NCBI GenBank assembly: GCA_000729835.1
Contig: JFHB01000024.1
Location: forward strand, 186,001 to 250,000
Source of the DNA: Atkinsonella hypoxylon
Lineage: Eukaryota; Ascomycota; Sordariomycetes; Hypocreales; Clavicipitaceae
Reading direction: 5' to 3'
Length of the DNA stretch: 64,000 nt
Shown here: one piece after another, positions 63,486-64,000 of the stretch
Numbering within the stretch: the first letter of the stretch is position 1
How the letters are laid out: the number at the start of each line of letters is the position of its first letter
Translations under genes and position numbers: made by a program
Notes under the pieces: model-generated
Told to the model about the DNA's origin: nothing
The model's database searches: none
What the model saw: the letters and a program-made list of their open reading frames with translations, nothing else

Positions 63486-64000
63486 GGTTTCGATCTATTT
63501 GCAAGGCCCAAGAAAAGGTGCCAGATGAGTTACGCAAAATTTGTCACGAGCTTTCTTCTGGAGTAGAGCAAGCCGTCACGTCGGGGGTACCGTACACTAG
63601 AGTTCTGAAGGATAATGTAGAGACAAAAATTAGAGATCTTGCTAAGACTGTTGGGAAAAATAAACAATTAATATCCGACATGTAAAGGACTGCTTGGTCA
63701 TCATCTGACAAGCCTCATGCACAGAGATTGTAATTAAATTAACTACTAAACTAAGTACAAAAGAGAACTAGTAGGATTTTTCCTCTCATTATATAGGAAA
63801 AATGACGCATTTGGTTACGTAACAGCTTGCGTTACCCCTCTTCTGTTGAGATTTTCATACCCCTGTGGTATGCGTCTCCGAGCTCGCAGCTGCACGCCGC
63901 GACATTATGGCGCATGGTTTCAACCCCGGAGTTTCTCTCCGTGCACGTGCCTAGAAGTAATGGCCAGGCTACAAGCAAAAGTGGGGCCATCATAAAAAGG
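63486..64000. other. Right edge: spacer and LTR fragment
   Basis: Upstream region of the BRCT-like gene. After the LTR fragment the last 95 bases contain nothing recognised. Confidence 0.5.
63724..63904 (-). mobile_element. Truncated solo LTR, family A
   Basis: Matches the minus-orientation family A LTR from AGATTGTAATTAAATTAACTA to ACGCCGCGACA. The outermost 40 or so bases (TGTCGCAC...) are missing. Confidence 0.8.

Noticed and set aside
1..64000. CRISPR arrays, rRNA genes, telomeric repeats
   Set aside because: None seen. The tandem repeats present have no spacer structure, and no TTAGGG arrays or rRNA motifs were noticed.

Overview
The window looks like nuclear DNA of a filamentous ascomycete (Pezizomycotina, probably Sordariomycetes and perhaps Hypocreales). 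The reasons are short introns (about 50-110 nt) with GTRNGT donors and CTAAC-type branch sites, and proteins of clear fungal type (RVB1, UFD1, LIN1/CD2BP2, GAPDH, HSP60, cofilin, GET5). The species cannot be named from the sequence alone.

Region 1 (1 to about 17.9 kb) is a conserved gene-rich block. It holds the C-terminal end of an INO4-like bHLH factor, a coiled-coil protein, the AAA+ ATPase RVB1, an AFF4/Ebp1-like protein that may belong to a super elongation complex, GAPDH, the GYF protein LIN1, and UFD1. A 57-bp minisatellite follows UFD1.

Region 2 (18.6-31.2 kb) is an array of about ten small, divergent Myb/SANT-like DNA-binding units. The left arm is on the minus strand and the right arm on the plus strand, around a 2.7-kb gene-free centre. 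Most members have one N-terminal Myb-like domain and a basic or acidic low-complexity tail. Two left-arm units lack an evident second half of the domain and may share the last exon of their neighbour.

Region 3 (31.7-41.6 kb) returns to conserved genes (HSP60, cofilin, GET5). These are followed by accessory genes: a secreted protein with deaminase-like zinc-site residues, and an F-box-like Cys-rich protein.

Region 4 (41.7-64 kb) is an AT-rich repeat island with solo LTRs (one a readable three-step nest), two families of non-autonomous TIR elements and an ABC-transporter pseudogene. Embedded in it is a compact two-gene locus. One gene encodes a 64-residue secreted precursor with three near-identical 13-residue repeats separated by Lys-Arg (kexin) sites. 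About 1.5 kb away, convergent, is a complete UstYa/DUF3328-family gene with both HxxHC motifs. Together they look like a minimal fungal RiPP (dikaritin-type) pathway with an unfamiliar Trp-containing core. The island also carries a small secreted Cys-rich protein, a DUF7924-like protein with PD-(D/E)XK residues and a 9-residue repeat tail, and a BRCT-like protein.
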